In this document: positions 1 to 5,405 of the stretch, piece after piece
Numbering within the stretch: position 1 is the stretch's first letter
Layout of the letters: each line of letters opens with the position of its first letter
NCBI GenBank assembly: GCA_002391425.1
Contig: DGEZ01000114.1
Location: forward strand, 17,085-22,489
Source: Micrococcales bacterium UBA3913
GTDB taxonomy: Bacteria > Actinomycetota > Actinomycetes > Actinomycetales > Microbacteriaceae
Reading direction: 5' to 3'
Length of the DNA stretch: 5,405 bases
Made by a program: the position numbers and the translations under genes
Notes under the pieces: generated by a model
Databases searched by the model: none
What the model was told of the DNA's origin: nothing
The model's input: the letters and a program-made list of their open reading frames with translations, nothing else

Positions 1-748
1 GCCCGGCGGCACGATCGTCGAGGCGACCAGCGGCAACACGGGAGTTGCGCTTGCCCTCGTGGGTGCGGCGCGTGGGTACAACGTGATCATCACGTTGCCC
101 GAATCCGCGAGCAAGGAACGCCGCGTCGTGCTCCGTGCCTACGGCGCGCAGCTCGTGCTCACCCCTGCGGCCGGGGGCGTCAAGGCATCGGTGGAGAAGG
201 CCAAGGAGATCGTCGCCAACACCCCCAACGCCATCCTCGCCAGCCAGTTCACCAATGAGGCGAACCCCGCGATTCACCGGACCACGACGGCCGAGGAGAT
301 CTGGGCGGACACCGCCGGGGTCGTCGACTACGTCGTGGCCGGCGTCGGCACGGGAGGCACCATCACCGGTGTCGGCCAGGTGATCAAGGAACGGAACCCC
401 GAAGCTCAGATCATCGCCGTGGAGGCTGCGGAGTCCCCGCTGCTCAACGGTGGCGCTGCCGGACCTCACAAGATTCAGGGCATTAGCCCGAACTTCATCG
501 CAGACGTGCTGGACACGAGCGTCTACGATGAGGTCATTGACATCGATTACCCGACGGCCAAGAAGACAGCGCGAGACATCGCCTCGCAGGAGGGAATCCT
601 CGGTGGTGTCTCCGCCGGCGCAGCGGTTGCCGCAGCACTGCAGGTCGCCGCACGTCCCGAGGCTGCGGGCAAGAACATCGTCGTGATCATCCCGGACTTC
701 GGAGAGCGATACATCTCGACTCCGCTGTACGAGGATCTGATCGACTAA
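1..748 (+). CDS. cysK: Cysteine synthase A (O-acetylserine sulfhydrylase), 5'-truncated
   Basis: PLP-dependent beta-replacement enzyme that makes L-cysteine from O-acetyl-L-serine and sulfide in the cytosol. The reading frame is open from base 2, so the gene starts before the window and 248 C-terminal residues are visible. About 60 N-terminal residues, including the PLP-binding lysine, are judged missing by family length. Visible motifs in order: the substrate loop TSGNTG (bases 26-43), the QFTNEANPAIH segment (about 245-277), the glycine-rich PLP-phosphate loop GVGTGGTITG (341-370), GPHKIQGI (461-484) and GGVSAGAA (602-625). The GTG at 59 is an internal valine, not the start, because TSGNTG lies upstream of it. 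It is followed after 28 bases by cysE, which supplies its substrate, so an operon is likely. The family is clear. A choice between CysK and CysM-like specificity is supported mainly by the HKIQGI motif and the cysE neighbour. Confidence 0.95.
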   Translation, partial: PGGTIVEATSGNTGVALALVGAARGYNVIITLPESASKERRVVLRAYGAQLVLTPAAGGVKASVEKAKEIVANTPNAILASQFTNEANPAIHRTTTAEEIWADTAGVVDYVVAGVGTGGTITGVGQVIKERNPEAQIIAVEAAESPLLNGGAAGPHKIQGISPNFIADVLDTSVYDEVIDIDYPTAKKTARDIASQEGILGGVSAGAAVAAALQVAARPEAAGKNIVVIIPDFGERYISTPLYEDLID

Positions 749-754
749 TTCGTC

Positions 755-763
755 GGAGAGGAG
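755..763 (+). promoter_or_regulatory. Shine-Dalgarno for cysE, with long spacing
   Basis: GGAGAGGAG lies in the 28-base cysK-cysE gap. From its end there are 13 bases to the GTG at 777 and 16 to the ATG at 780, both longer than the usual 5-9. No other in-frame start lies closer. The last three bases (761-763) fall inside the left arm of the hairpin at 761-789, which may shorten the effective distance or restrict ribosome access. Confidence 0.6.
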
Positions 764-789
764 TGCGCATCGCCGCGTGATGCACATTC
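761..789 (+). promoter_or_regulatory. Imperfect hairpin covering the cysE start
   Basis: Left arm 761-771 (GAGTGCGCATC) pairs with right arm 779-789 (GATGCACATTC) around a 7-base loop (772-778). There are nine Watson-Crick pairs, one G-U pair and one C-A mismatch. The stem includes the 3' end of the cysE Shine-Dalgarno and all of the ATG at 780-782. The GTG at 777 straddles loop and stem. The pairing is seen directly; a role in limiting cysE translation is inference. Chance pairing in GC-rich DNA cannot be excluded for this imperfect stem. Confidence 0.4.
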
Positions 790-1337
790 GTGAGGACATA
801 CGCACTGCGCGCAGCCACGACCCGGCTGCGCGCAGTGCTGTGCTCGTTTTCCTCACCTATTCGGGACTGCACGCAATCTGGTGGCACCGCCTCGCCCATC
901 GGCTGTGGCAGGTTCGCGGGTTGCGCGGACTTGCTCGGGGTGTGTCGCAATTCTCTCGATTCCTCACCGGAATCGAGATACACCCAGCAGCGCAGATCGG
1001 CCGGCGTTTCTTCATCGACCACGGCATGGGTGTGGTCATCGGGGAGACGGCGGAAATCGGGGACGACTGCATGATGTACCACGGGGTTACCCTGGGGGGC
1101 CGCAGCTTGGAACCCGTCAAACGGCATCCGACATTGCAGGACGGGGTCACCGTCGGCGCGGGTGCGAAAATCCTGGGACCCGTAACGGTTGGTGCCGGAA
1201 GCATCGTGGGGGCGAACGCCGTCGTCGTTCATGACGTGCCGCCGAACTCGGTGGCGGTGGGCATCCCTGCGCAGATCCGCCCGCGCTCCGGAGCCGTCGA
1301 GTACGACCCCTTCGAGGACCCCTCGGTGTACATCTAG
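777..1337 (+). CDS. cysE: Serine O-acetyltransferase (short type)
   Basis: Transfers acetyl from acetyl-CoA to L-serine to make O-acetylserine, the substrate of the adjacent CysK. The 186-residue protein is much shorter than the 273-residue E. coli enzyme, consistent with the short form that has a reduced N-terminal helical domain. Residues 1-63 are helical-looking (TYSGLHAIWWHRLAHRLW, about 27-44). From about 67 there is a left-handed beta-helix of hexapeptide repeats. Key residues are D81-H82 in IDHG (catalytic His), YHGVTLGG (101-108), and R116-H117-P118, matching the E. coli RHP motif. The C-terminal tail ends in Tyr-Ile; a terminal isoleucine in this family inserts into the CysK active site. 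The start could be GTG 777 or ATG 780. The downstream GTG at 840 is rejected because residues 5-20 (REDI...DPAARS) look family-typical. It probably shares a transcript with cysK. Confidence 0.95.
   Translation: MMHIREDIRTARSHDPAARSAVLVFLTYSGLHAIWWHRLAHRLWQVRGLRGLARGVSQFSRFLTGIEIHPAAQIGRRFFIDHGMGVVIGETAEIGDDCMMYHGVTLGGRSLEPVKRHPTLQDGVTVGAGAKILGPVTVGAGSIVGANAVVVHDVPPNSVAVGIPAQIRPRSGAVEYDPFEDPSVYI
802..838 (+). repeat. Perfect 15-bp inverted repeat inside cysE
   Basis: Arms 802-816 (GCACTGCGCGCAGCC) and 824-838 (GGCTGCGCGCAGTGC) are exact reverse complements around a 7-base loop (817-823, ACGACCC). Each arm also contains the self-palindrome TGCGCGCA (806-813 and 827-834), so the two copies are direct repeats 21 bases apart, about two helical turns. 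The repeat spans CysE codons 9-21. As RNA it would be a very stable stem close to the start codon. A TTTT run lies at 847-850, nine bases past the stem and too far for a classic terminator. It could be an attenuation or translation-control hairpin, or a DNA operator. Function is inference. Confidence 0.75.
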
Positions 1338-1365
1338 CGCCCGGCGTGGCGACGTAGACATCCTC

Positions 1366-1376
1366 TAAGGTGAAGG
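1366..1376 (+). promoter_or_regulatory. Ribosome site and possible -10 before the DedA gene
   Basis: TAAGGTGAAGG lies just upstream of the ATG at 1378. AAGG at 1367-1370 ends seven bases before the start, which fits a Shine-Dalgarno. The same bases also form TAAGGT (1366-1371), a TANNNT -10 box six bases before the ATG, the arrangement known for leaderless actinobacterial transcripts. No good -35 element is seen 17-18 bases farther upstream. The 40-base gap after cysE shows no terminator, so read-through from cysE is also possible. Confidence 0.45.
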
Positions 1377-1377
1377 C

Positions 1378-2055
1378 ATGCTCCACATTGAGGGGATTGT
1401 TCTGGACATCGCAGGCTCCGCATGGGTGCTGCCGCTTCTGTTCGTTTTCACTGTCGTCGATGGGTTCTTTCCGCCGCTGCCCTCAGAATCGATCGTCGTG
1501 GCACTGGCCGCGATCGCAGCCGGGGGCGACCCCGCGCCGGAATTGTGGGCCCTCGCCGTCGTCGCGGGCCTCGGGGCGTGGGGTGGTGACCAGATCGCGT
1601 ACAGCATCGGGCGCCGTAGCGATGTCACGCGGTTCCGGATCTTTTCCCGCCCGCGTGTGCGCAACATTTTCGACTACGCCCAGAGAATGCTGAATAGGCG
1701 TGGTGCAAGTTTGATCTTCTCCGCCCGGTATATTCCCGTGGGGCGCGTGGCGGTGAATATGACGGCTGGAACGCTCCGCTATCCGTATCGGCGGTTCGCC
1801 GTGCTGAGTGCGGTAGCTGCCGCATGCTGGGCTCTGTATTCGGTGGGCATCGGGCTGGTCAGCGCGTGGTGGGTGAACGCCGGTCCCCTCGTCAACGCGG
1901 TCGTGGGGATTGTCGGAGGATTCCTCATCGGGGCGCTCGTCGACCTGATCGTGATGCGCAGGCGTGGCGAGCGTCCCTATGAGTCGGAGAGTGGCGATGC
2001 GCAGACGGGGACGAACGCGGGAGCGCTGGCGGATGGACGTGAGGGGCTGAAATAA
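1378..2055 (+). CDS. DedA-family (VTT domain) membrane protein
   Basis: Integral inner-membrane protein of 225 residues, a typical DedA length. Hydrophobic segments lie at about 14-27, 37-48 and 56-70, then in the C-terminal half at about 140-162 and 170-193, ending in a hydrophilic tail (195-225). The re-entrant signature D28-GFFPPLPS-E37 is followed by a G/D-rich region (GAWGGDQIAYSIGRR). The hallmark FSARYIPVGR then places R117 and R123 six residues apart, as in the essential arginines of E. coli YqjA, and continues into AGTLRY. DedA proteins are tied to proton-motive-force homeostasis, and some act as undecaprenyl-phosphate or phospholipid flippases; which applies here cannot be told. The stop TAA overlaps the ATPase start by one base, so the two proteins are probably made together. 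ATG 1378 is chosen for its ribosome site and because family similarity begins close to it. Confidence 0.9.
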   Translation: MLHIEGIVLDIAGSAWVLPLLFVFTVVDGFFPPLPSESIVVALAAIAAGGDPAPELWALAVVAGLGAWGGDQIAYSIGRRSDVTRFRIFSRPRVRNIFDYAQRMLNRRGASLIFSARYIPVGRVAVNMTAGTLRYPYRRFAVLSAVAAACWALYSVGIGLVSAWWVNAGPLVNAVVGIVGGFLIGALVDLIVMRRRGERPYESESGDAQTGTNAGALADGREGLK

Positions 2056-2057
2056 TG
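2041..2057 (+). promoter_or_regulatory. Coupled ribosome site and TAATG stop-start overlap
   Basis: GAGGGG at 2041-2046 lies inside the last DedA codons, eight bases before the ATPase ATG at 2055-2057. The DedA stop TAA (2053-2055) shares its last A with that ATG. This supports ATG 2055 over the in-frame ATG at 2064 and is a standard geometry for translational coupling. Confidence 0.8.
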
Positions 2058-4754
2058 GATGCCATGAAGACGCCCTATGCGGCCCCGGTTGCGGACGTCC
2101 TTGTTTCGGTGGATGCGACTGCCGACGGACTCAGCTCTGCACAGTCGCAGCAACGGTTACTGGAGCACGGACCGAACAAACTTCCCGAGCCTCCGGGGAA
2201 GAACCCGATCCTGGTTTTCCTCGGTTTCTTCAACGACATCCTCATCTACATCCTGCTCGGGTCTGCCGTGCTCAAGGCGTTGCTGGGCGACTGGGTCGAC
2301 GTCGTGGTCATCGCCGCTGTGGCGATCATCAACGCGTTGATCGGGTTCCTTCAGGAGGGGCAGGCGGAGAAGGCGATTCGCGGGATCCGCGGGATGCTCT
2401 CCGAGACGGCCGATGTGCTGCGTGACGGCTCCTGGGTGCGCATTGACGCGTCCGCGCTGGTCCCCGGCGATGTGATCCGGGTGGCTCCCGGAGATAAGGT
2501 TCCCGCTGATGCGCGGATACTCTCGTCCACGTCCCTGCGCGCGGACGAGGCCGCCCTGACGGGAGAGACAGTCCCCGCGTCAAAAGGCTCGGATCCTGTG
2601 GCGCAAACCGCTGGTCTTGGCGATCGCACCTCCATGCTCTATTCCGGGACGATCATCACCAGCGGACAGGGGACCGCGGTCGTCACCGGGACAGGGGAGG
2701 GCACGGAGATCGGGGCGATCCAGTCCATGGTGCAGGGCGTCGAGAACTTCGAGACCCCACTGACCCGGCAGCTGCGCGTGCTCGGGACGCAGATCTCCAT
2801 CGCGATCCTCGGGATGGCCGCTGTGATGGCGCTCGTGGGTCGCTATGTCCACGATTTGCCGCTGGGGGAGCTCGTTTCCGCAACCATCGGGTTCGCAGTA
2901 GCTGCCATCCCGGAGGGGCTGCCCGCTCTGGTCACGATTACCCTCGCTGTGGGTGTGCAGGCGATGGCCCGGCGAAACGCGATCACCCGGAGACTCACCG
3001 CTATCGAGACGCTCGGCTCGGTGACGACCATCTGCTCAGACAAGACCGGGACGCTCACCACGAATGAGATGACCGTCCGCGAGATCGTCACCGCTAAGCG
3101 TGACTTTACGGTCACCGGAACGGGGTATGCCCCCGAGGGGGAGATTCACCTGAGTTCCGCGCCCGTTCAGGTGTCAGGCTTCCCCGACCTGTCCGCGGTC
3201 GTGGAGGCGGTGGCGGCCTGCAATGACGCGCAAATACACCAGGACGAGTCCGGACGTTGGATGCTCGTCGGCGAGCCTACCGAGGGTGCGCTGCGAACGC
3301 TTGCGCTGAAAGCGGGGTACGCGGACTCGGACCAGCCCCCAAGGGTCTCCCAGATCCCCTTCGATTCGGCGCACAAGTACATGGCCACCATGAACAGCAC
3401 CGAGGAGGGCCCCATCATCTTCCTCAAGGGGGCGCCCGACCGCCTCCTGGACCGTAGCAGCACGCAGCTTTCCCCGAACGGAAAACTCCGTGAGCTGGAC
3501 CGTGCCTATTGGGAACAGCAGATTGACGCACTCAGTGCCAAAGGGCTGCGCGTCCTGGCAGCCGCCTCCATCAGCGCGGACGGAGTGCGCGGGAGGGTTC
3601 GGCGCCGCGACGTCGCTGAGGGACTCACCTTCCGCGGACTGGTCGGAATCATCGACCCGCCGCGTCCGGAAGCCATCGCCGCGATCGGCACCTGCCATGC
3701 AGCGGGCATTGAGGTGACCATGATCACCGGGGATCACGCCGGTACCGCGCGCGCTATCGCACAGGACCTGGGCATTATCTCCGCCCCGGAGGACCTCGTG
3801 CTCACCGGAAGCGAGCTCGCGGAGTTGTCAAACGAGCAGCTCAAAGAGATCGCTCCCCAGGTGCACGTCTGGGCGCGCACCAGCCCGGAGCACAAGATCC
3901 GGATCGTGTCGGCTCTGCAGGCTCGGGGGCACGTGGTCGCCATGACCGGGGATGGTGTCAATGACGCGCCGGCCCTGCGCAAAGCGGATGTGGGCATCGC
4001 CATGGGCATTAAGGGAACGGAGGCGACGAAGGAGGCGGCGGAAGTGGTCCTCGCAGACGACAACTTTGCCTCGATCGAACGTGCCGTGGAAGAGGGGAGA
4101 CGGATCTACGACAATATCCGCAAGTCGATCGCGTTCCTTCTCCCCACGAATGGTGCTCAGTCCCTGGTCATCCTCGTGGCGATGCTGTTCGGCTTCTCCC
4201 TGCCCCTGCAACCCACGCAGGTGCTCTGGATCAACATGGTCACGGCGGTGACGCTCTCGCTCCCGCTGGCCTACGAACCCGCGGAGGTGGGGATCATGGC
4301 CCGTCCGCCGCGGAATACGCGCGCATCCCTGATCACTGGCCGCCTGTTTGGCTTCGTGCTGGCGGTGTCTGCCGTCATCGCCGTGCTCACCCTGGTCGCG
4401 TTCCACTGGGCGCAGTCACGCGGGTTCAGCCTGGCCGACAGCCAGAGCATCGCCGTGCAGACGCTTGCGTTCGGGCAGCTGTTCTACCTGTTCACCTGCC
4501 GGTTCCTGAGTAGTTCGGGCCTGAGCTTCCGACAGTTCGAAGGCAGCGGACTGGTGTGGATTGCCGCGGGCGCGCTCGTGGCGTTCCAGGTCATCTTCCT
4601 GTACCTGCCCCCCATGCACGAGTGGTTCCACTCCTCAGCACTGGGCTGGGAGGGATGGCTGGTGCCGTTCGCCCTGGGAGCGGTGACATTCGGCGCCGCC
4701 GAGGTCCTGAAGTTCCTCATCCGACCCTTGGGCGTGCCGTCGGCACGCCGGTGA
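2055..4754 (+). CDS. Cation-transporting P-type ATPase (P2/SERCA-like)
   Basis: Ion pump of 899 residues in the cytoplasmic membrane, full length for the P2 class. In order: N-terminal cation-ATPase domain (about 8-50); M1-M2 (about 52-100); actuator domain with TGE at 169-171; M3-M4 (about 243-303) with PEGLP at 286-290; phosphorylation site D329 in CSDKTGTLT; nucleotide domain with KGAP at 458-461; hinge TGD at 558-560 and TGDGVND at 631-637; and M5-M10 (about 690-890). All catalytic motifs are intact. Ion-site comparison with SERCA: V282, A283, I285, E287, N699, N727 and T730 are kept, while E771, D800 and E908 correspond to Q702, A731 and Q808. This resembles actinobacterial CtpF-like pumps. 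Ca2+ export is the best guess; Na+ or another cation remains possible. It is translationally coupled to the upstream DedA protein. Confidence 0.93.
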   Translation: MDAMKTPYAAPVADVLVSVDATADGLSSAQSQQRLLEHGPNKLPEPPGKNPILVFLGFFNDILIYILLGSAVLKALLGDWVDVVVIAAVAIINALIGFLQEGQAEKAIRGIRGMLSETADVLRDGSWVRIDASALVPGDVIRVAPGDKVPADARILSSTSLRADEAALTGETVPASKGSDPVAQTAGLGDRTSMLYSGTIITSGQGTAVVTGTGEGTEIGAIQSMVQGVENFETPLTRQLRVLGTQISIAILGMAAVMALVGRYVHDLPLGELVSATIGFAVAAIPEGLPALVTITLAVGVQAMARRNAITRRLTAIETLGSVTTICSDKTGTLTTNEMTVREIVTAKRDFTVTGTGYAPEGEIHLSSAPVQVSGFPDLSAVVEAVAACNDAQIHQDESGRWMLVGEPTEGALRTLALKAGYADSDQPPRVSQIPFDSAHKYMATMNSTEEGPIIFLKGAPDRLLDRSSTQLSPNGKLRELDRAYWEQQIDALSAKGLRVLAAASISADGVRGRVRRRDVAEGLTFRGLVGIIDPPRPEAIAAIGTCHAAGIEVTMITGDHAGTARAIAQDLGIISAPEDLVLTGSELAELSNEQLKEIAPQVHVWARTSPEHKIRIVSALQARGHVVAMTGDGVNDAPALRKADVGIAMGIKGTEATKEAAEVVLADDNFASIERAVEEGRRIYDNIRKSIAFLLPTNGAQSLVILVAMLFGFSLPLQPTQVLWINMVTAVTLSLPLAYEPAEVGIMARPPRNTRASLITGRLFGFVLAVSAVIAVLTLVAFHWAQSRGFSLADSQSIAVQTLAFGQLFYLFTCRFLSSSGLSFRQFEGSGLVWIAAGALVAFQVIFLYLPPMHEWFHSSALGWEGWLVPFALGAVTFGAAEVLKFLIRPLGVPSARR
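4731..4749. repeat. GC-rich palindrome at the convergent gene ends
   Basis: GGCGTGCCG (4731-4739) and CGGCACGCC (4741-4749) are exact reverse complements around a single T. As RNA this gives an 8-bp stem with a 3-base loop on either strand. It lies in the last ATPase codons, ending three bases before the ATPase stop codon (4752-4754) and ten bases past the 3' end of the LOG gene. Neither side has a T-run, so it is not a classic intrinsic terminator. It may slow or end transcription in both directions, or be a by-product of the codons. Confidence 0.4.
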
Positions 4755-4758
4755 TGGT

Positions 4759-5340
4759 TCAGGCCCACTTTGCGGCGGGCGCGTGATACGTCTCAATCTG
4801 CGCCAGCGCCTGCTCAGGGGTATCCACGAAGGTAAGGATTTCTGCCTGCTCTGACCGGACGAAACCCTCGGACACGATGTGTTCGACGTAGTCGATGAAG
4901 TGGTCGTAGAGGTGAGCCGTATTGATGATGACGCAGGGTTTCGCGTGATAGCCGAGCTGCGACCAGGTCCACTGTTCGCTGATCTCCTCCAGAGTCCCCG
5001 GCCCCCCGGCGAGGGCGATGAAGCCGTCTGCAAGATCCGACATCAGCTGTTTTCTCTCGTGCATCGTGCCGACGATGCGCATATCCGCGACCCGCGGGTG
5101 CGCGAGTTCCTTATCGGCGAGGTGCCGGGGGATGACGCCCGTGACGTGCCCGCCAGCATCCAGGGCCGAATCCGCGAGGACTCCCATGAGCCCGACATCC
5201 CCTCCGCCGTAGACGAGGCGAATACCCTGAGAGGCCAGGAGCCTTCCCAGGGCTCGGGCAGCGTCCTCATACTCGGTGCGCACCCCCAACGCTGATCCGC
5301 AGAAAACAGTGACACAGGAAACAGAACGGGACACGGGCAC
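4759..5340 (-). CDS. LOG family protein (TIGR00730-type phosphoribohydrolase)
   Basis: Rossmann-like cytosolic protein of 193 residues, normal length for the LOG family. Characterised members hydrolyse cytokinin riboside 5'-monophosphates, or AMP-like nucleotides, to free base and ribose 5-phosphate. Motifs in order: VFCGS near the N-terminus (12-16), YGGGDVGLMG (44-53), GVIPRHL (68-74), MHERK (93-97, with the catalytic Arg) and AGGPGTLEE (111-119, catalytic Glu probably E119). The usual PGGxGTxxE motif has Ala in place of its first Pro (A111). In bacteria the physiological substrate is often unknown, so the old 'lysine decarboxylase' label should be avoided. Two in-frame GTG starts exist, 5340 and 5334. 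The outer one is given here, but GAGGTG at 5343-5338 is better placed for 5334. It converges on the ATPase gene with a 4-base gap. Confidence 0.92.
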   Translation of the reverse strand: MPVSRSVSCVTVFCGSALGVRTEYEDAARALGRLLASQGIRLVYGGGDVGLMGVLADSALDAGGHVTGVIPRHLADKELAHPRVADMRIVGTMHERKQLMSDLADGFIALAGGPGTLEEISEQWTWSQLGYHAKPCVIINTAHLYDHFIDYVEHIVSEGFVRSEQAEILTFVDTPEQALAQIETYHAPAAKWA

Positions 5341-5343
5341 CTC
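5338..5343 (-). promoter_or_regulatory. Shine-Dalgarno favouring the inner LOG start
   Basis: On the minus strand GAGGTG (5343 to 5338) matches the anti-Shine-Dalgarno consensus. Its GAGG core ends five bases before the GTG at 5334-5332. It overlaps the outer GTG (5340-5338), which has no comparable site upstream. This suggests translation begins at 5334, two codons inside the annotated frame. Confidence 0.45.
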
Positions 5344-5370
5344 AACTATCGGGAGACGTTTCGGGGAGCC

Positions 5371-5376
5371 AGTGTA
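5371..5376 (-). promoter_or_regulatory. Candidate -10 box for the LOG gene
   Basis: TACACT on the minus strand matches the actinobacterial TANNNT -10 consensus. A start of transcription about seven bases downstream would leave a short leader of roughly 25-30 bases before the LOG start. The hexamer 17 bases upstream (ACGAAG, minus strand, 5399-5394) is a poor -35, so the call rests on one element. The rest of the right-edge segment (5341-5405) shows no other feature. Confidence 0.35.
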
Positions 5377-5405
5377 GTCGACGAGTGCGACGCCTTCGTG
5401 CGCGC

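Noticed and set aside
135..383. Plus-strand open frame overlapping cysK in another frame
   Set aside because: Its Ser/Pro/Arg-rich translation is typical of an out-of-frame reading of GC-rich coding DNA.
840..842. GTG as a later cysE start that would place the 15-bp hairpin in the leader
   Set aside because: Residues 5-20 before it look like the conserved start of short serine acetyltransferases, and no Shine-Dalgarno lies at the right distance.
1355..1360. TAGACA as a -35 box for the DedA gene
   Set aside because: It lies only five bases from the candidate -10 TAAGGT, far too close for a -35/-10 pair, and it does not itself fit TANNNT.
687..1361. 224-codon open frame on the minus strand opposite cysE
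   Set aside because: It is fully antisense to a gene with clear catalytic motifs, is rich in Arg, His and Pro without any recognisable domain, and is explained by GC-rich third positions of cysE.
2379..2395. Tandem direct repeat CGCGGGAT, nine bases apart, in the ATPase gene
   Set aside because: It encodes the repeated residues RGI-RGM in the linker after M2 and is explained by ordinary coding sequence.
3174..3737. 187-codon minus-strand open frame inside the ATPase gene
   Set aside because: Antisense to the continuous ATPase nucleotide-binding domain, with Arg-rich low-complexity composition and no motif; a GC-bias shadow frame.
3828..4406. 192-codon minus-strand open frame inside the ATPase gene
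   Set aside because: Antisense to the conserved TGDGVND and M5-M6 region; the His/Arg/Asp-rich translation has no domain signature.
1..5405. Novel defence, mobile or secretion system
   Set aside because: All five genes belong to well-known housekeeping or transport families. There are no integrase, transposase, toxin-antitoxin, nuclease or repeat-array signatures, and base composition looks uniform across the window.

Overview
This window looks like an ordinary chromosomal segment of a high-GC Actinomycetota bacterium, plausibly in the Micrococcales although the sequence alone does not fix the family. The evidence is GC-rich third positions throughout, GTG starts, a short actinobacterial-style serine acetyltransferase, and TANNNT-like -10 elements. 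Five protein genes fill almost all of it. No tRNA, rRNA, CRISPR array, insertion sequence or phage gene was seen, and no gap between genes exceeds 40 bases. The 65 bases at the right edge hold only a candidate promoter and leader.

Left part (1-1337): the 3' end of cysK (cysteine synthase, cut by the window edge) is followed after 28 bases by cysE (serine O-acetyltransferase). Together they convert L-serine to O-acetylserine and then to L-cysteine. CysE ends in isoleucine, the residue that docks into the CysK active site in the cysteine synthase complex. The cysK-cysE junction and the first codons of cysE carry two strong inverted repeats: an imperfect hairpin covering part of the Shine-Dalgarno and the start codon, and a perfect 15-bp stem just inside cysE. 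This is the most unusual non-coding signal in the window.

Middle (1378-4754): a DedA-family (VTT domain) membrane protein overlaps by one base (TAATG) a large P2-type cation-pumping ATPase of 899 residues, so the two are probably translationally coupled. The ATPase has all catalytic motifs. Its ion-binding residues match site II of the SERCA Ca2+ pump, while the site I acidic residues are replaced by Gln and Ala. This suggests one ion per cycle and unproven ion specificity.

Right part (4759-5340, minus strand): a LOG-family (TIGR00730-type) nucleotide phosphoribohydrolase converges on the ATPase with only 4 bases between the stop codons. A short GC-rich palindrome lies in the last ATPase codons. 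I found no previously undescribed multi-gene system here.
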